From Microbacterium sp. MM2322 (GTDB taxonomy: Bacteria; Actinomycetota; Actinomycetes; Actinomycetales; Microbacteriaceae): DNA of 64,000 bases. The stretch spans positions 1,550,001-1,614,000 of the forward strand of contig NZ_OZ075067.1 in the NCBI RefSeq assembly GCF_964186585.1, written 5' to 3'. The notes under the pieces were generated by a model that saw only the letters and a program-made list of their open reading frames with translations, ran no database searches and had not been told where the DNA came from. A program made the position numbers and the translations under genes. How positions within the stretch are numbered: position 1 is the first letter of the stretch; the number at the start of each line of letters is the position of its first letter. Shown piece after piece: positions 47,103-56,630 of the stretch.

Positions 47103-47461
47103 CGGAGGTCCTCGAGGTGCTCGACGACGGCGGACTCGGGATCGGGTCCCGTGATGCCGATCACATCGAGCCTCAGCCGCCGCCCGCGGGCGGCATCCGG
47201 GTGGGCCACCACCCACGCGGCACCGAGTCGCCACAGCCGGTCTCGCTTACGCGCGTGCACCGCTGCGAACGGGTGACCGAACCACTCCCCGCGCCGTGTC
47301 TTGACCTCGACGATGACGAGGTCGCCGTCGCGCGCTGCGACGATGTCGATCTCACCGCTGTGACTGCGCCAATTCCGATCGAGAATCCGATATCCCTGGG
47401 CGCGGAGATGCATCTCCGCGCGCTGCTCACCCGCTCGGCCGAGGTCGTCTTTCGCTGCCAT
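47099..47461 (-). CDS. yraN: YraN family (UPF0102) nuclease-like protein
   Basis: This 120-residue protein has the YraN pattern GRAGEQRAEMHLRAQGYRILDRNWRSHSGEIDIVAARDGDLVIVEVKTRRG. The GEID...EVK series is an endonuclease-like (PD-D/EXK) core. The biochemical role is unproven. A GGGGGG run precedes ATG 47461; an in-frame start 9 nt upstream is also possible. It sits at the head of yraN-comM-dprA. Confidence 0.93.
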   Translation of the reverse strand: MAAKDDLGRAGEQRAEMHLRAQGYRILDRNWRSHSGEIDIVAARDGDLVIVEVKTRRGEWFGHPFAAVHARKRDRLWRLGAAWVVAHPDAARGRRLRLDVIGITGPDPESAVVEHLEDLR

Positions 47462-47480
47462 GCCCCCCACTCTGGGGACA

Positions 47481-47503
47481 TGACCGACCTCACCCCTCGG
47501 TCA
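47481..47503 (-). terminator. Weak hairpin between the DUF2469 gene and yraN
   Basis: TGACCGA and TCGGTCA form a 7-bp perfect stem with a 9-nt loop in the 91-bp gap. It could reduce read-through from the rnhB/DUF2469 side. No T-run. Confidence 0.4.
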
Positions 47504-47552
47504 CCATCGGATCCGTGGATCGACTCGCGCTGCCCCCCTTTGGGGAGGAGAC

Positions 47553-47876
47553 TCAGCCGTCGAGCGACAGCTCCTCGGGAAGTTGGAAATCGCGGCGCTG
47601 CAGCTCTTCGACGTTCACGTCCTTGAAAGTGAGGACGCGGACGGATTTCACGAATCGATCCGCGCGGTAGATGTCCCACACCCACACGTCGTTCATCGAG
47701 ATCTCGAAGTAGAAGTCGTGCTCGGTGTCGCGACGGACGACATTGACCTCGTTGGCGAGGTAGAACCGGCGCTCGGTCTCGATCACGTACTGGAACTGAC
47801 CGACGACGTCGCGGTACTCCTTGTACAGGGCCAGCTCGAGCTCGCGGTCGTAGTCCTCGAAGACTTCGTCATCCAT
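47553..47876 (-). CDS. DUF2469 family protein
   Basis: This 107-residue acidic protein matches the actinobacterial DUF2469 family throughout (YDRELELALYKEYRDVVGQF, YFEISMNDVWVWDIYR, VNVEELQRRDFQLPEE). It is nearly always found between rnhB and yraN, as here. Function is unknown. A -10 box TAGGAT (47886-47891) lies 9 nt before the ATG, so it may begin a near-leaderless transcript of its own. Confidence 0.9.
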   Translation of the reverse strand: MDDEVFEDYDRELELALYKEYRDVVGQFQYVIETERRFYLANEVNVVRRDTEHDFYFEISMNDVWVWDIYRADRFVKSVRVLTFKDVNVEELQRRDFQLPEELSLDG

Positions 47877-47915
47877 GGTGAGTCCATCCTATGCGGGCGG
47901 TCAGCGGCCTCGAAC

Positions 47916-48572
47916 CTAGAACAGCGTCGGGGCCGCGGCGATCGCCCACGATGCCCGGTGATGCGTGCTCAAACCGTGGCACTCGATGGCAGCGCGATGC
48001 TCCGCACTGGCGTACCCCTTGTTCCGCGCCCACCGGTAGACCGGCGCGTGTTCATCGAGCGCAGTCATGTGATCGTCGCGCGCGACCTTCGCGATGACGG
48101 ATGCCGCCGACGCCGATGCGCAATCCCGATCCGCCTTCACGATGGGCTGGACGCTCCGCGCCACAGCGGCGACCGGGGTGATGTAGTCGTAGTTGCCGTC
48201 GAGGATGACGTGCGCCGCCCCGACATCGACGCCTTGAGCCGCGAGGTCTTCGATTGCACGGACGGCTGCGAGTCCGAGCGCCCGCATGATGCCGACATCG
48301 TCGACCTCTTGAGCCGATGCCCACCCCACAGCGTGAGCGGGAACCCACGCGCGCGCACGCTCGGCGACGTCGGCACGCCGGGGCTCGACGATGAGCTTGG
48401 AATCCCGAAGGCCCTGAGGGATCCGTCGCCGGCTGAAGGCCGCATCCGCCGCCACCGCGCCGACAGCGACGGGCCCTGCCAGCGCACCCCGGCCGACCTC
48501 GTCGCAGGCGATGACAAGGGCGTGCTCTCGCAACAGGCGCCGCTCGAGCGCGAGGGTCGGCACGACGGCCAT
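47916..48572 (-). CDS. rnhB: Ribonuclease HII
   Basis: This 218-residue protein has the active-site start IACDEVGRGALAGPV (Asp24, Glu25), the later Asp in HVILDGNYD, and VKADRDCASASAASVIAKVARD. It removes ribonucleotides and RNA primers from DNA. The ATG overlaps the lepB stop (TAATG). Confidence 0.96.
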   Translation of the reverse strand: MAVVPTLALERRLLREHALVIACDEVGRGALAGPVAVGAVAADAAFSRRRIPQGLRDSKLIVEPRRADVAERARAWVPAHAVGWASAQEVDDVGIMRALGLAAVRAIEDLAAQGVDVGAAHVILDGNYDYITPVAAVARSVQPIVKADRDCASASAASVIAKVARDDHMTALDEHAPVYRWARNKGYASAEHRAAIECHGLSTHHRASWAIAAAPTLF

Positions 48573-49309
48573 TATGGCGCCGGAACCCCGGTGAACACGT
48601 CGTGGTGCGAGTCGATCATCCCGAAGCGGTCGAACGGCCAGGTGATGAGGAATGCGCGACCGACGATGTTGTCGATCGGGACGAAGCCCCGCCCCGGCTG
48701 CTCCTGCTGATAGCGCGAGTCCTGAGAGTTGTCGCGGTTGTCCCCCAGCACCCAGATCGATCCTTCCGGGACGGTGACGTCGTAGTCGAACTCGCCGGGA
48801 GCCGATTGCGACGGGCCGAGGTCGAGGTAGGGGGTCTCGTCGATCGGCACGTCGTTCACCGTCACCTGTCCGATCGCATTGCAACAGACGACATGGTCAC
48901 CCGGCAGGCCGATGATCCGCTTGATGAGGTGGTCCTCACTGTCCGACGCGGTGAGCCCCACGAGCGACCCGAGCCAATCCACCGCCGCCGTCAGCGGAGG
49001 CTGCTCGGGTTGGTACGTCGTCGGAAGCCACCCCCCGGGGTCGCGGAAGACGACGACGTCACCTCGCTCGTAGCCGCCGAACCGGGGGGTCAACTCGTCG
49101 ACGAGTATCCGGTCGCCCTTGAGGAGCGTCCGCTCCATCGAGCCGGAGGGGATGTAGAACGACCGAACGAGGAACGTCTTGACGAGGAAGGACACGAGAA
49201 TCGCGACCAGCAGGATGACGAGCACGTCGCGGATGAACGGCCACGGCCCGCGGCGGGAACGGGCGCTGGTGTCGCTGTCGAAAGCGGGCGACGGGGAGTC
49301 GGTGGTCAT
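48572..49309 (-). CDS. lepB: Signal peptidase I
   Basis: This 245-residue protein has a single transmembrane anchor at about 26-46, the nucleophile Ser57 in PSGSMERTL and the general base Lys130 in HLIKRIIGLPGD. Box E is GDNRDNSQDSR. It cleaves signal peptides of exported proteins at the outer face of the membrane. ATG 49309 is preceded by GAAGGA. It lies downstream of rplS, separated by a strong hairpin. Confidence 0.96.
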   Translation of the reverse strand: MTTDSPSPAFDSDTSARSRRGPWPFIRDVLVILLVAILVSFLVKTFLVRSFYIPSGSMERTLLKGDRILVDELTPRFGGYERGDVVVFRDPGGWLPTTYQPEQPPLTAAVDWLGSLVGLTASDSEDHLIKRIIGLPGDHVVCCNAIGQVTVNDVPIDETPYLDLGPSQSAPGEFDYDVTVPEGSIWVLGDNRDNSQDSRYQQEQPGRGFVPIDNIVGRAFLITWPFDRFGMIDSHHDVFTGVPAP

Positions 49310-49394
49310 GCTGTCCTTCACCGGTGCCGGGGTTCGGCGACCATCCACCAGCGTCGCACATGAGGGCCGCACAGAGCATCGAAACACCCGGGAA

Positions 49395-49434
49395 CGACGG
49401 ATGCCCCGGAACCGTGGTCCCGGGGCATCCGTCG
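49395..49434 (-). terminator. Perfect 15-bp hairpin after rplS
   Basis: CGACGGATGCCCCGG and CCGGGGCATCCGTCG pair perfectly around a 10-nt loop, 9 nt past the rplS stop. It should terminate or attenuate transcription into lepB. No T-run. Confidence 0.85.
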
Positions 49435-49443
49435 AAGAAGCGC

Positions 49444-49791
49444 TTAGCGGTCGCGCTTCTCCTTGATCTTGGCCTTCTTGCCGCGGAGCTCGCGGAGGTA
49501 GTAAAGCTTCGCGCGACGCACGTCACCGCGCGTGACGACCTCGATGTGGTCGATCACGGGGCTGTGCACCGGGAAGGTGCGCTCGACGCCCACCTGGAAG
49601 CTGATCTTGCGAACCGTGAAAGTCTCGCGGACGCCGTCACCCGAACGACCGATCACGACACCCTGGAAAACCTGGATGCGCGAGCGGTTGCCCTCGGTGA
49701 TGTTGACGTGGACCTTCACGTTGTCACCCGCGTTGAAGACGGGAATGTCGGACCGCAGCGAGGCTGCGTCGACGGAGTCGAGGATCTGCAT
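49444..49791 (-). CDS. rplS: 50S ribosomal protein L19
   Basis: This 115-residue protein is a standard L19 ([63 protein letters not shown]). ATG 49791 is chosen since AGGAAG lies 8 nt before it; a GTG 9 nt further up would be too close to that site. It has its own promoter about 130 nt upstream. Confidence 0.97.
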   Translation of the reverse strand: MQILDSVDAASLRSDIPVFNAGDNVKVHVNITEGNRSRIQVFQGVVIGRSGDGVRETFTVRKISFQVGVERTFPVHSPVIDHIEVVTRGDVRRAKLYYLRELRGKKAKIKEKRDR

Positions 49792-49919
49792 GATCGTCAC
49801 TTCCTGCGACCGCCACAGGTCGACCGCGAGAGTTAGAGGAGAAAGGATGCGGTGCCCTGTCGGCGCCGATGCGGCTCCGAACTCCCCTGAGGCAGAGATC
49901 TGTCAGGGCACAATCGTCC

Positions 49920-49948
49920 ATTCTGCCATGGATGCAGACCGCGGCCAA
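49920..49948 (-). promoter_or_regulatory. rplS: rplS promoter
   Basis: On the minus strand TTGGCC (49948-49943) and CAGAAT (49925-49920) are separated by 17 bp. The -10 is embedded in GGCAGAATGGACGATTG, almost the same as the element before rpsP. Confidence 0.6.
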
Positions 49949-49954
49949 ACCTCG

Positions 49955-50422
49955 TCAGAGCAGCGGGTCGCGCTTCTCCTCCAAGACCACGACCGAGGGG
50001 TCGGCGCGCCCCCGATCGGCGGCCGCCGTGTAGCGACGGAGGATGACGGACGGGCTGGCCTCCTGCAGCAGCTGACGCAGCGACGACCAGAACACGGCGA
50101 GGAACACGACCGTCGCCGCGATCAGCAGCGGCCAGAACCAGTCCCGGTTGAAGAACCCGACGGCGATCGTCAGAACATGCCAGAGGCCGACGCCCGCGGC
50201 ATCCCACCACGACACCGTGCGGGTGTGGCGGACGGTCCCGCGAGAACGGATGAGGAGAGTGAGGACGAGCTGCCCCACGAGCACGGACGGGATGGCGATG
50301 ATCAGGACCCAGGCCAGAGCCCACCCACCCGCGTCCGACACGATCCATCCGATGAGGAGCCACAGCGGCAGGATGACCGCGCTCGGAAGGAGCCAGAAGA
50401 AGAATCCGCGACGCAGAGGCAT
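49955..50422 (-). CDS. Four-helix membrane protein of unknown function
   Basis: This 155-residue protein has four hydrophobic helices at about 8-28, 33-58, 75-95 and 98-118, and a charged C-terminal tail of about 35 residues. It has no catalytic motif. It sits between trmD and rplS in the ribosomal block, a place where Microbacteriaceae keep a small membrane protein. Start ATG 50422 follows trmD by 48 bp. Confidence 0.8.
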   Translation of the reverse strand: MPLRRGFFFWLLPSAVILPLWLLIGWIVSDAGGWALAWVLIIAIPSVLVGQLVLTLLIRSRGTVRHTRTVSWWDAAGVGLWHVLTIAVGFFNRDWFWPLLIAATVVFLAVFWSSLRQLLQEASPSVILRRYTAAADRGRADPSVVVLEEKRDPLL

Positions 50423-50470
50423 CCTCTGATGCTACGCCGACGCGGGCGAACGGGCTCGGCGCCGACGCGC

Positions 50471-51181
50471 TCAGTCGGCGAGGAGGTCAGGCCGACGGGT
50501 GCGGGTTCGCTCGAGTTGCTGCTCGCGCCGCCAGTCCGCCACGCGTCCGTGATGGCCGCTGAGAAGGACATCAGGGACGTCGTAGCCTCGCCACGAGGCC
50601 GGCTTGGTGTACGAGGGGTACTCGAGGAGACCATCCTCGTGGGACTCCTCGACGAGACTCTCGGGGTTTCCGACCACGCCGGGTACGAGGCGTCCCACTG
50701 CTTCGATCATCGCCATCGCCGCGACCTCGCCGCCGTTCAGGACGTAATCTCCGAGGCTGACCAGACGCACGCGCCCGATCGTCGCGGCGTAGGCGAACAC
50801 CCGCTCGTCGATTCCTTCATACCGTCCGCATCCGAAGACGAGGTGCGGTTCGGCGCTCCACTCGCGTGCCGTGGATTGCGTGAAGCGCTCCCCCGCAGGC
50901 GACGGGAAGACGAAGAGCGGTCCGGATGCCGCGTCACCCGCATCCTGCTCATCGCGGGCTGCGATCTCATCGAGGGCGAGCGCCCAGGGCTCCGGTTTCA
51001 TGACCATGCCCGCGCCTCCGCCGTAGGGCGTGTCGTCGACGGTGCGGTGCCGGTCGGTCGCGTGGTCTCTGAGGTCGTGGACCCGGATGTCGAGGAGCCC
51101 GGCGCCGCGCGCGCGGCCGAGCAGTGAGACTTCGAGGACGTCGAAGAAGGCGGGGAAGATCGTGACGACGTCGATGCGCAC
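50471..51181 (-). CDS. trmD: tRNA (guanine-N1)-methyltransferase
   Basis: This 236-residue SPOUT enzyme makes m1G37, which prevents frameshifting. Blocks are [44 protein letters not shown] and the knot segment [29 protein letters not shown] start, one base after the rimM stop. The last 25 residues ([17 protein letters not shown]) are the conserved C-terminal tail. Confidence 0.97.
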   Translation of the reverse strand: MRIDVVTIFPAFFDVLEVSLLGRARGAGLLDIRVHDLRDHATDRHRTVDDTPYGGGAGMVMKPEPWALALDEIAARDEQDAGDAASGPLFVFPSPAGERFTQSTAREWSAEPHLVFGCGRYEGIDERVFAYAATIGRVRLVSLGDYVLNGGEVAAMAMIEAVGRLVPGVVGNPESLVEESHEDGLLEYPSYTKPASWRGYDVPDVLLSGHHGRVADWRREQQLERTRTRRPDLLAD

Positions 51182-51182
51182 G

Positions 51183-51788
51183 TCAGGACCCGACGGAATC
51201 CTCGTCGCCGGACTCGTCCGGCGCGTCGTCGTCGGACGGCAGGTCTTCGAACAGCCCGGCGGGCGGAGTGACGACGAGACGGCGCGCCGCCATGTCGACC
51301 TCGGGAACGATCGCCTTCACGAAGGGCACGAGGACCTCGCGGTCCCCTTCACCGGTGAGTTGGACGCTCAGGAGGTCCTGAGCCGGGAAGTGATCGACGC
51401 GTGCCACCCGACCGACGACGGCGCCGTCGCGTACGACGTCGAGCCCGACGAGCTGGTGGTCGTACCAGGCGTCGTCTTCGACGACCGGTGCAGCGGAGTC
51501 CTGATCGACCCAGAGAATCGCCCGCACGATCGACTCCGCACCAGAGCGGTCATCGATCCCGTCCAGAAAGACCACGGGGTGGGAGTTCATCCATTTGAAC
51601 TCTTTGATGGTCACCGTCTTGCCGTGCCACGGCGAGGACTCCGGGACCTGCAGAGTGAAGACCGCACCGGGGACGAAACGCCCGTCGGGGTCATCGGTGA
51701 AGAGCTCGAGCTTCAGGGCGCCTTTGAGGCCGTGCGCTTTGACGAGGCGCCCGACGCGCAACTGCGTGCGGGCCGACTGTGCCGACAC
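51183..51788 (-). CDS. rimM: 16S rRNA processing protein RimM
   Basis: This 201-residue protein has [25 protein letters not shown] at the N-terminus and the PRC-barrel part with [12 protein letters not shown] and [27 protein letters not shown]. The acidic tail ([14 protein letters not shown]) is lineage-specific. RimM binds S19 during 30S assembly. GTG start just downstream of the khpA stop. Confidence 0.95.
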   Translation of the reverse strand: MSAQSARTQLRVGRLVKAHGLKGALKLELFTDDPDGRFVPGAVFTLQVPESSPWHGKTVTIKEFKWMNSHPVVFLDGIDDRSGAESIVRAILWVDQDSAAPVVEDDAWYDHQLVGLDVVRDGAVVGRVARVDHFPAQDLLSVQLTGEGDREVLVPFVKAIVPEVDMAARRLVVTPPAGLFEDLPSDDDAPDESGDEDSVGS

Positions 51789-51789
51789 G

Positions 51790-52020
51790 TCAGTCGTCCG
51801 CGACGTCGACGCGGACCCGCGTGCCGTCGGCCAAGGCGGAGATGAGGGTGCGCAGAGCTTTCGCCGTGCGCCCGCCGCGCCCGATCACACGACCCCGGTC
51901 ATCGGGGTGCACACGCACTTCGAGCACCTCGCCGCGGGGCGACGTGCTGGAGGCGATGGTGACGTCGTCCGGGTGATCGACGATCCCCTTGACGATGTGT
52001 TCGAGCGCGGCGGCCAGCAA
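51790..52020 (-). CDS. khpA: KH-domain RNA-binding protein KhpA
   Basis: This 76-residue protein has a single KH domain with the GxxG loop in RVIGRGGRTAKALRTLI. KhpA binds RNA, often with KhpB. The frame stays open further upstream into rpsP, but TTG 52020 is the likely start: GGAG, lying inside the end of rpsP, is 7 nt before it and the protein then begins LLAAALEHIVKGIVDHPDD, the usual KhpA N-terminus. Confidence 0.9.
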   Translation of the reverse strand: MLAAALEHIVKGIVDHPDDVTIASSTSPRGEVLEVRVHPDDRGRVIGRGGRTAKALRTLISALADGTRVRVDVADD

Positions 52021-52024
52021 GGTA

Positions 52025-52432
52025 TTACTCGGACTCGGTCGCGTCGTCAGCAGCCTCGGCGGCAAGCGCGTCGGCCTTCTTCTCCGCCTTGGGCTTGACG
52101 ACCGACTTCTTCGACGAGTCGATTTCGAACGGAGCCTTGGGCTCGCGGGTCTTCACGGTCGACACGGCATCCTTGTCGCCCTTGAACTTGCCCCAGTCGC
52201 CCGTGAGCTTGAGGATCGCAGCGACCTGCTCGGTCGGCTGCGCGCCGACGGAGAGCCAGTACTGCGCGCGCTCCGAGTCGACCTCGATGAACGAGGGCTG
52301 CTCGGTCGGGTGGTACTTGCCGATCTCTTCGATGACACGACCATCGCGCTTGGTGCGCGAATCGGCGACGACGATGCGGTAGTAGGGCGCACGGATCTTA
52401 CCGAGACGCTTCAAACGGATCTTGACAGCCAC
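52025..52432 (-). CDS. rpsP: 30S ribosomal protein S16
   Basis: This 135-residue protein has S16 in residues 1-85 ([42 protein letters not shown]). A basic/Ala-Glu tail of about 50 residues, as in other actinobacteria, follows. The GTG start has GGAGAATT directly upstream. It heads the operon rpsP-khpA-rimM-trmD. Confidence 0.97.
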   Translation of the reverse strand: MAVKIRLKRLGKIRAPYYRIVVADSRTKRDGRVIEEIGKYHPTEQPSFIEVDSERAQYWLSVGAQPTEQVAAILKLTGDWGKFKGDKDAVSTVKTREPKAPFEIDSSKKSVVKPKAEKKADALAAEAADDATESE

Positions 52433-52549
52433 AATTCTCCTGAATGGTGTTGCGAGTGATGTTGAACGTCGCCTGGAGCGTGGGGTGCACACCCGGCGGG
52501 AGCTCTGCGGTGGACCTCCGAGCCGGATAGAGGGTCGGGCAAGGCGGTC

Positions 52550-52567
52550 CAACCGTCTATTCTGCCA
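52550..52567 (-). promoter_or_regulatory. rpsP: rpsP promoter element
   Basis: The minus strand reads TGGCAGAATAGACGGTTG: an extended -10 (TGG plus CAGAAT) about 125 nt before the rpsP start. It matches the rplS promoter at 15 of 17 positions over GGCAGAATrGACGrTTG. No clear -35. Confidence 0.55.
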
Positions 52568-52617
52568 GACGCGAGGGGATGCCGCGAACCGCAGGATCGG
52601 CGTGCCACACTGGGCGC

Positions 52618-53775
52618 ATGACGGTGACCTTCGCCACATCCGCCCGTTCGTCCGTCGGGATCGAGTGGGAAATCATGCTGGCCGACGGGGATACCGGTGA
52701 TCTGGTCCCGGCGGCACCCGGAATCCTCGATCAGATCGAGGACCAGACCCGCCACGAGCGTCACACCGTCACCGGTGAGCTCCTCACCAACACGATCGAA
52801 GTCACGAGCGGCGTCGGCGACACCGTCGCGGCCGCCGTCGACGACATCGGCGACGCAATCGACCTGGTGCGCACCGTCACCGACCCCCAGGGTGTCGAGC
52901 TCCTCTGCGCCGGCAGCCACCCGTTCGCGCGGTGGTACGACCAGCAGGTCACCGACAAGACGCGCTACCACAAGCTCATCGAGCGCACCCAGTGGTGGGG
53001 GCGCAACATGATGATCTGGGGCATCCACGTCCACGTAGGTGTGGAGGACGTCTCGAAGGTCTTCCCGATGATCAATGCGCTCTCGGCGTACCTGCCTCAC
53101 CTGCAGGCGCTCTCGGCCTCGAGCCCGTACTGGGCTGGCGACCGGACCGGCTACGCATCCAACCGCGCTCTCGTTTTCCAGCAGCTTCCGACCGCGGGCC
53201 TCCCCTGGCCCTTGGAGTCCTGGGCCGAGTACGAGGCTTACCTCGGCGACATGGAGCGCACCGGAGTCATGGCGGATGCGACGGAGGTCCGGTGGGACAT
53301 CCGGCCGGCCCCGCGGTGGGGCACGATCGAGATCCGCGCCTGTGACGGGATGTCGACCCTTCCCGAGCTGGCGGCCGTCGCCGCACTGGTACAGGTGCTC
53401 GCGGAGCATTTCTCGCGCATGCTCGACGAAGGCAAGACGCTGCCCACGATCCAGCCGTGGTTCGTGCGGGAGAACAAGTGGCGTGCCGCCCGCTACGGCC
53501 TCGACGCCGAGGTGATCGTCGACCGCGAGGGACGCCAGCGCCCCGTGGCCGAGCACCTGCGGGAGGTCGTCGAATCCCTCTCCCCCATCGCGGCGGAGCT
53601 CCACTGCGCGAAGGAGTTCGCCGAGGTGACGCAGATCCTCGATCGAGGTGCAAGCTACGAACGTCAGATCAGGGTGGCCGATGCCGCCGACGGCGATCTC
53701 CGCGAAGTGGTGAGGCACCTCATCCGCGAGTTCCGCGGCGGACCCACTCTCCGCGAGTTCGTCTCCGTCGGCTGA
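52618..53775 (+). CDS. YbdK-type carboxylate-amine (glutamate-cysteine) ligase
   Basis: This 385-residue protein of the glutamate-cysteine ligase type 2 family has the N-terminal [10 protein letters not shown], the ATP-grasp-like core with IHVHVGVED and [27 protein letters not shown], and [20 protein letters not shown]. In vitro YbdK enzymes join glutamate and cysteine weakly; the natural product is uncertain. It is divergent from rpsP and convergent with ffh (6 bp gap). Confidence 0.9.
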   Translation: MTVTFATSARSSVGIEWEIMLADGDTGDLVPAAPGILDQIEDQTRHERHTVTGELLTNTIEVTSGVGDTVAAAVDDIGDAIDLVRTVTDPQGVELLCAGSHPFARWYDQQVTDKTRYHKLIERTQWWGRNMMIWGIHVHVGVEDVSKVFPMINALSAYLPHLQALSASSPYWAGDRTGYASNRALVFQQLPTAGLPWPLESWAEYEAYLGDMERTGVMADATEVRWDIRPAPRWGTIEIRACDGMSTLPELAAVAALVQVLAEHFSRMLDEGKTLPTIQPWFVRENKWRAARYGLDAEVIVDREGRQRPVAEHLREVVESLSPIAAELHCAKEFAEVTQILDRGASYERQIRVADAADGDLREVVRHLIREFRGGPTLREFVSVG

Positions 53776-53781
53776 AGCCGC

Positions 53782-55332
53782 TCAGCCCTTGCCGAAGAGC
53801 TTCTGGATCTCGGCGAGATCCGCCTCGGTGGGCTGCGAGGGCGCACCGAGACCGAAGCCGGAGCCGGTGGATGCCGGGTCGGCCGTAGTGATCCCGGCGT
53901 TCTCAGCGGCGCGCTTCGCGGGGTTGCCCGACCGCGAGCCACCGCTGCTCTTCTGCTTCTTTCCGCGCTTGCTCGACGCACCGGGCTTGCCGCCGACCGC
54001 GCCCATCCCAGGCATGGAGGGAACACCGCCTCGGGCGACCGTCTTCATCATCTTCGCGGCCTGGTCGAACCGCTGCACGAGCTGATTGACATCGGTGACG
54101 GTCATTCCCGACCCACGGGCGATGCGGAGGCGGCGCGAACCGTTCAGAACCTTCGGGTTCCGTCGTTCGCCCGGCGTCATCGATCGGATGATCGCCTCGG
54201 TACGGTCGATCTCGCGCTCGTCGAAGCTCTCGATCTGCTGCTTCATCTGCCCCATTCCGGGAAGCATGCCGAGCATCTTCTTCATCGAGCCCATCTTGCG
54301 GACCTGCTGAAGCTGCTCGAGGAAGTCCTCGAGCGTGAACTGCTCGGTTGCGAGCTTCTGCGCGACCCGCTGGGCTTCGTCCTCATCGAAGGCCTGCTGC
54401 GCCTGCTCGATGAGGGTGAGGATGTCACCGAGATCGAGGATGCGGCTCGCCATGCGGTCGGGGTGGAACGCCTCAAGGTCGTCGAGACCTTCACCCGTGG
54501 ACGCGTAGATGATGGGGCGACCGGTGACCGAGGCGACAGACAACGCCGCGCCACCGCGCGCGTCACCGTCCAGCTTGGAGAGGACGACACCCGTGAAGTC
54601 GACGCCGTCCTGGAACGCCTTCGCCGTGTTGACGGCATCCTGACCGATCATCGCGTCGATGACGAACAGGACCTCGTCGGGCGCGGTCGCACGACGGATG
54701 TCAGCGGCCTGCTTCATCAGTTCGGCGTCGACACCGAGTCGGCCGGCGGTGTCGATGATCACCGTGTCGAACTGTTGGCGACGGGCGTGCTCCACGCCGT
54801 CGCGGGCGACCTTGACCGGATCCCCCACGCCGTTCCCCGGCTCGGGAGCGTAGATGGCTGCCCCTGCGCGCTCGGCGACGACGGTGAGCTGGTTGACCGC
54901 ATTCGGGCGCTGGAGGTCGCAGGCGACCAGGAGGGGGGTGTGGCCGTCCTTCTCGAGCTGCTTCGCGAGCTTGCCGGCGAACGTGGTCTTACCGGATCCC
55001 TGGAGCCCGGCGAGCATGATCACCGTCGGGGGCTGCTTCGCGAACTGGAGCCGACGCTGCTGACCGCCGAGGATCGCGACGAGTTCTTCGTTGACGATCT
55101 GTACGACCTGCTGGGCAGGGTTCAGCGCTCGGTTGACCTCGTCACCCAGAGCGCGCTCGCGCACCTTGCCGGTGAACTCCTTCACGACCTGGAGCGCAAC
55201 GTCCGCGTCGAGCAGGGCGCGACGGATCTCCCGCACGGTCCCGTCGATGTCGGCGGGCGTGAGCTTTCCCTTCGTGCGCAGATTGCGGAAGGTCTCTGTG
55301 AGCCGATCGGAGAGCGTGCCGAAGGTAGCCAT
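53782..55332 (-). CDS. ffh: Signal recognition particle GTPase
   Basis: This 516-residue protein has the N domain at 1-85, a G domain with G1 GLQGSGKTT (109-117), DTAGRLGVDAELM and TKLDGDARGG, and a methionine-rich M domain (KMGSMKKMLGMLPGMGQMKQQ). A Gly/Lys/Ser-rich tail follows. It binds signal sequences on ribosomes and 4.5S RNA. A -10 box TAAACT (55342-55347) lies 9 nt before the ATG. Its receptor gene ftsY lies about 3.3 kb further right. Confidence 0.97.
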   Translation of the reverse strand: MATFGTLSDRLTETFRNLRTKGKLTPADIDGTVREIRRALLDADVALQVVKEFTGKVRERALGDEVNRALNPAQQVVQIVNEELVAILGGQQRRLQFAKQPPTVIMLAGLQGSGKTTFAGKLAKQLEKDGHTPLLVACDLQRPNAVNQLTVVAERAGAAIYAPEPGNGVGDPVKVARDGVEHARRQQFDTVIIDTAGRLGVDAELMKQAADIRRATAPDEVLFVIDAMIGQDAVNTAKAFQDGVDFTGVVLSKLDGDARGGAALSVASVTGRPIIYASTGEGLDDLEAFHPDRMASRILDLGDILTLIEQAQQAFDEDEAQRVAQKLATEQFTLEDFLEQLQQVRKMGSMKKMLGMLPGMGQMKQQIESFDEREIDRTEAIIRSMTPGERRNPKVLNGSRRLRIARGSGMTVTDVNQLVQRFDQAAKMMKTVARGGVPSMPGMGAVGGKPGASSKRGKKQKSSGGSRSGNPAKRAAENAGITTADPASTGSGFGLGAPSQPTEADLAEIQKLFGKG

Positions 55333-55344
55333 GATGACTCGAGT

Positions 55345-55926
55345 TTAGACGAGAGCGGCCGTGTCCCCGGCGCCCTGCGATGGCAGCGTGACGGCTGCGA
55401 TCGCGAGCGCATCCTCGAGCTCGTCGGCGAGCGAGGCGCGCCCGGCTCCGGCACGTGCCCATCGTTCGAGGGCGATCATCACGGCGCCGGCGTGTGCGGC
55501 GCCGCACACGGCCGCTTCAACCGGCCCCGCTCCCTTCGCGACGACGGATGCCGCGACGGCCCGCGCGATCCTGGCCTGACGGACGGCGGCGCCGCGCTCG
55601 AGCTCATCCGTGAGGCCCATGGCCTCGGCGTTGACCAGTGCGAGGGCGAGGCTGTCCGGCTCGAAACCGTCGCAGAGATGACGGAGTGCCGCCACCGGGT
55701 CGCTGACCGGCACCGCACTCTCCAGCCGGGCGACGCGCTGATCGAGGGACGACCAGAGGATCTCTTCTTTCGACTCGAAGTAATTGAAGAAGCTCGATCT
55801 GCTCACGCCCGCGCGGGCGGCGATCTCTGTGATGGATGTGGCGTCGAAGCCCCGCTCGAGGAATAGTTCGCACGCCGCCTCGGAGAGAACCTCACGGGAC
55901 GACGCGCGGGGTCGTCCTGTCGTCAT
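55345..55926 (-). CDS. TetR-family transcriptional regulator
   Basis: This 193-residue protein has an N-terminal helix-turn-helix at about 12-58 ([43 protein letters not shown]). The ligand domain is Ala-rich and not assignable. It diverges from lipB-lipA with a TetR-like operator between them, so it may control lipoate synthesis and itself. A -10 box TAGGCT (55933-55938) sits 6 nt before the ATG. Confidence 0.9.
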   Translation of the reverse strand: MTTGRPRASSREVLSEAACELFLERGFDATSITEIAARAGVSRSSFFNYFESKEEILWSSLDQRVARLESAVPVSDPVAALRHLCDGFEPDSLALALVNAEAMGLTDELERGAAVRQARIARAVAASVVAKGAGPVEAAVCGAAHAGAVMIALERWARAGAGRASLADELEDALAIAAVTLPSQGAGDTAALV

Positions 55927-55952
55927 CCGGACAGCCTACCTTCGGCGTATTC

Positions 55953-55967
55953 TTGCACGCAGTCCAA
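55953..55967. promoter_or_regulatory. Candidate TetR operator upstream of lipB
   Basis: TTGCACGCAGTCCAA has symmetric half-sites TTGnAC and GTnCAA around a 3-bp centre. It lies 21 bp before the lipB start and 26 bp before the TetR start, overlapping where the lipB promoter (TATTCT, 55948-55953) should act. Confidence 0.55.
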
Positions 55968-55988
55968 CAACTGACTCTGGAGGCTCCT

Positions 55989-56630
55989 GTGATCGAGATC
56001 CGCACGGTGGGCATGTCGCCCGACCTGGTTCCCTACCGGGAAGGATGGGCACTGCAGCGCGACCTGCATGCGCAGATCGTCGACGGCCGACGAGGAGACA
56101 CCGTGCTTCTGCTCGAGCACGAGGCGGTCTACACGGCCGGGGCCCGCACGGCTCCGCATGAGCGACCCCTGGATGGCACGCCCGTGGTCGATGTGGATCG
56201 AGGCGGAAAGATCACCTGGCACGGCCCCGGCCAGCTCGTGGGATACCCACTGGTCCGCCTCCCCGAGCCAGTGGACGTCGTTGCCCACGTTCGGCGTCTG
56301 GAAGACCTGCTCATCCGGGTGACGAGGTCGTTCAGCGTCGAGGGCATGCGCGTCGACGGACGCAGCGGTGTGTGGGTCGATCGTGGCGGGTCGCTGGACA
56401 AGGTCGCCGCCATCGGCGTGCGGGTCCAGCGCGGAGTCACGATGCACGGGTTCGCACTCAACTGCGACAACTCACTCGAGCCCTTCTCGAGGATCATCCC
56501 GTGCGGGATCGCCGATGCGGGCGTCACGACGCTGAGCGCCATCCTGGGACGCAATCTCGCGCCCGTCGACCTACTGGCCTCGGTGAGGGATGCATTCGTC
56601 GACGAATTCGGAGCCGAGGTGGCTGCATGA
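55989..56630 (+). CDS. lipB: Octanoyltransferase
   Basis: This 213-residue protein transfers octanoate from acyl carrier protein to lipoyl domains. The active site is visible: Lys138 ([11 protein letters not shown]) and Cys172 ([14 protein letters not shown]), with [20 protein letters not shown] and [15 protein letters not shown] 55989 has GGAGG 5-6 nt upstream. The stop overlaps the lipA ATG by 4 bp. Confidence 0.96.
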   Translation: MIEIRTVGMSPDLVPYREGWALQRDLHAQIVDGRRGDTVLLLEHEAVYTAGARTAPHERPLDGTPVVDVDRGGKITWHGPGQLVGYPLVRLPEPVDVVAHVRRLEDLLIRVTRSFSVEGMRVDGRSGVWVDRGGSLDKVAAIGVRVQRGVTMHGFALNCDNSLEPFSRIIPCGIADAGVTTLSAILGRNLAPVDLLASVRDAFVDEFGAEVAA

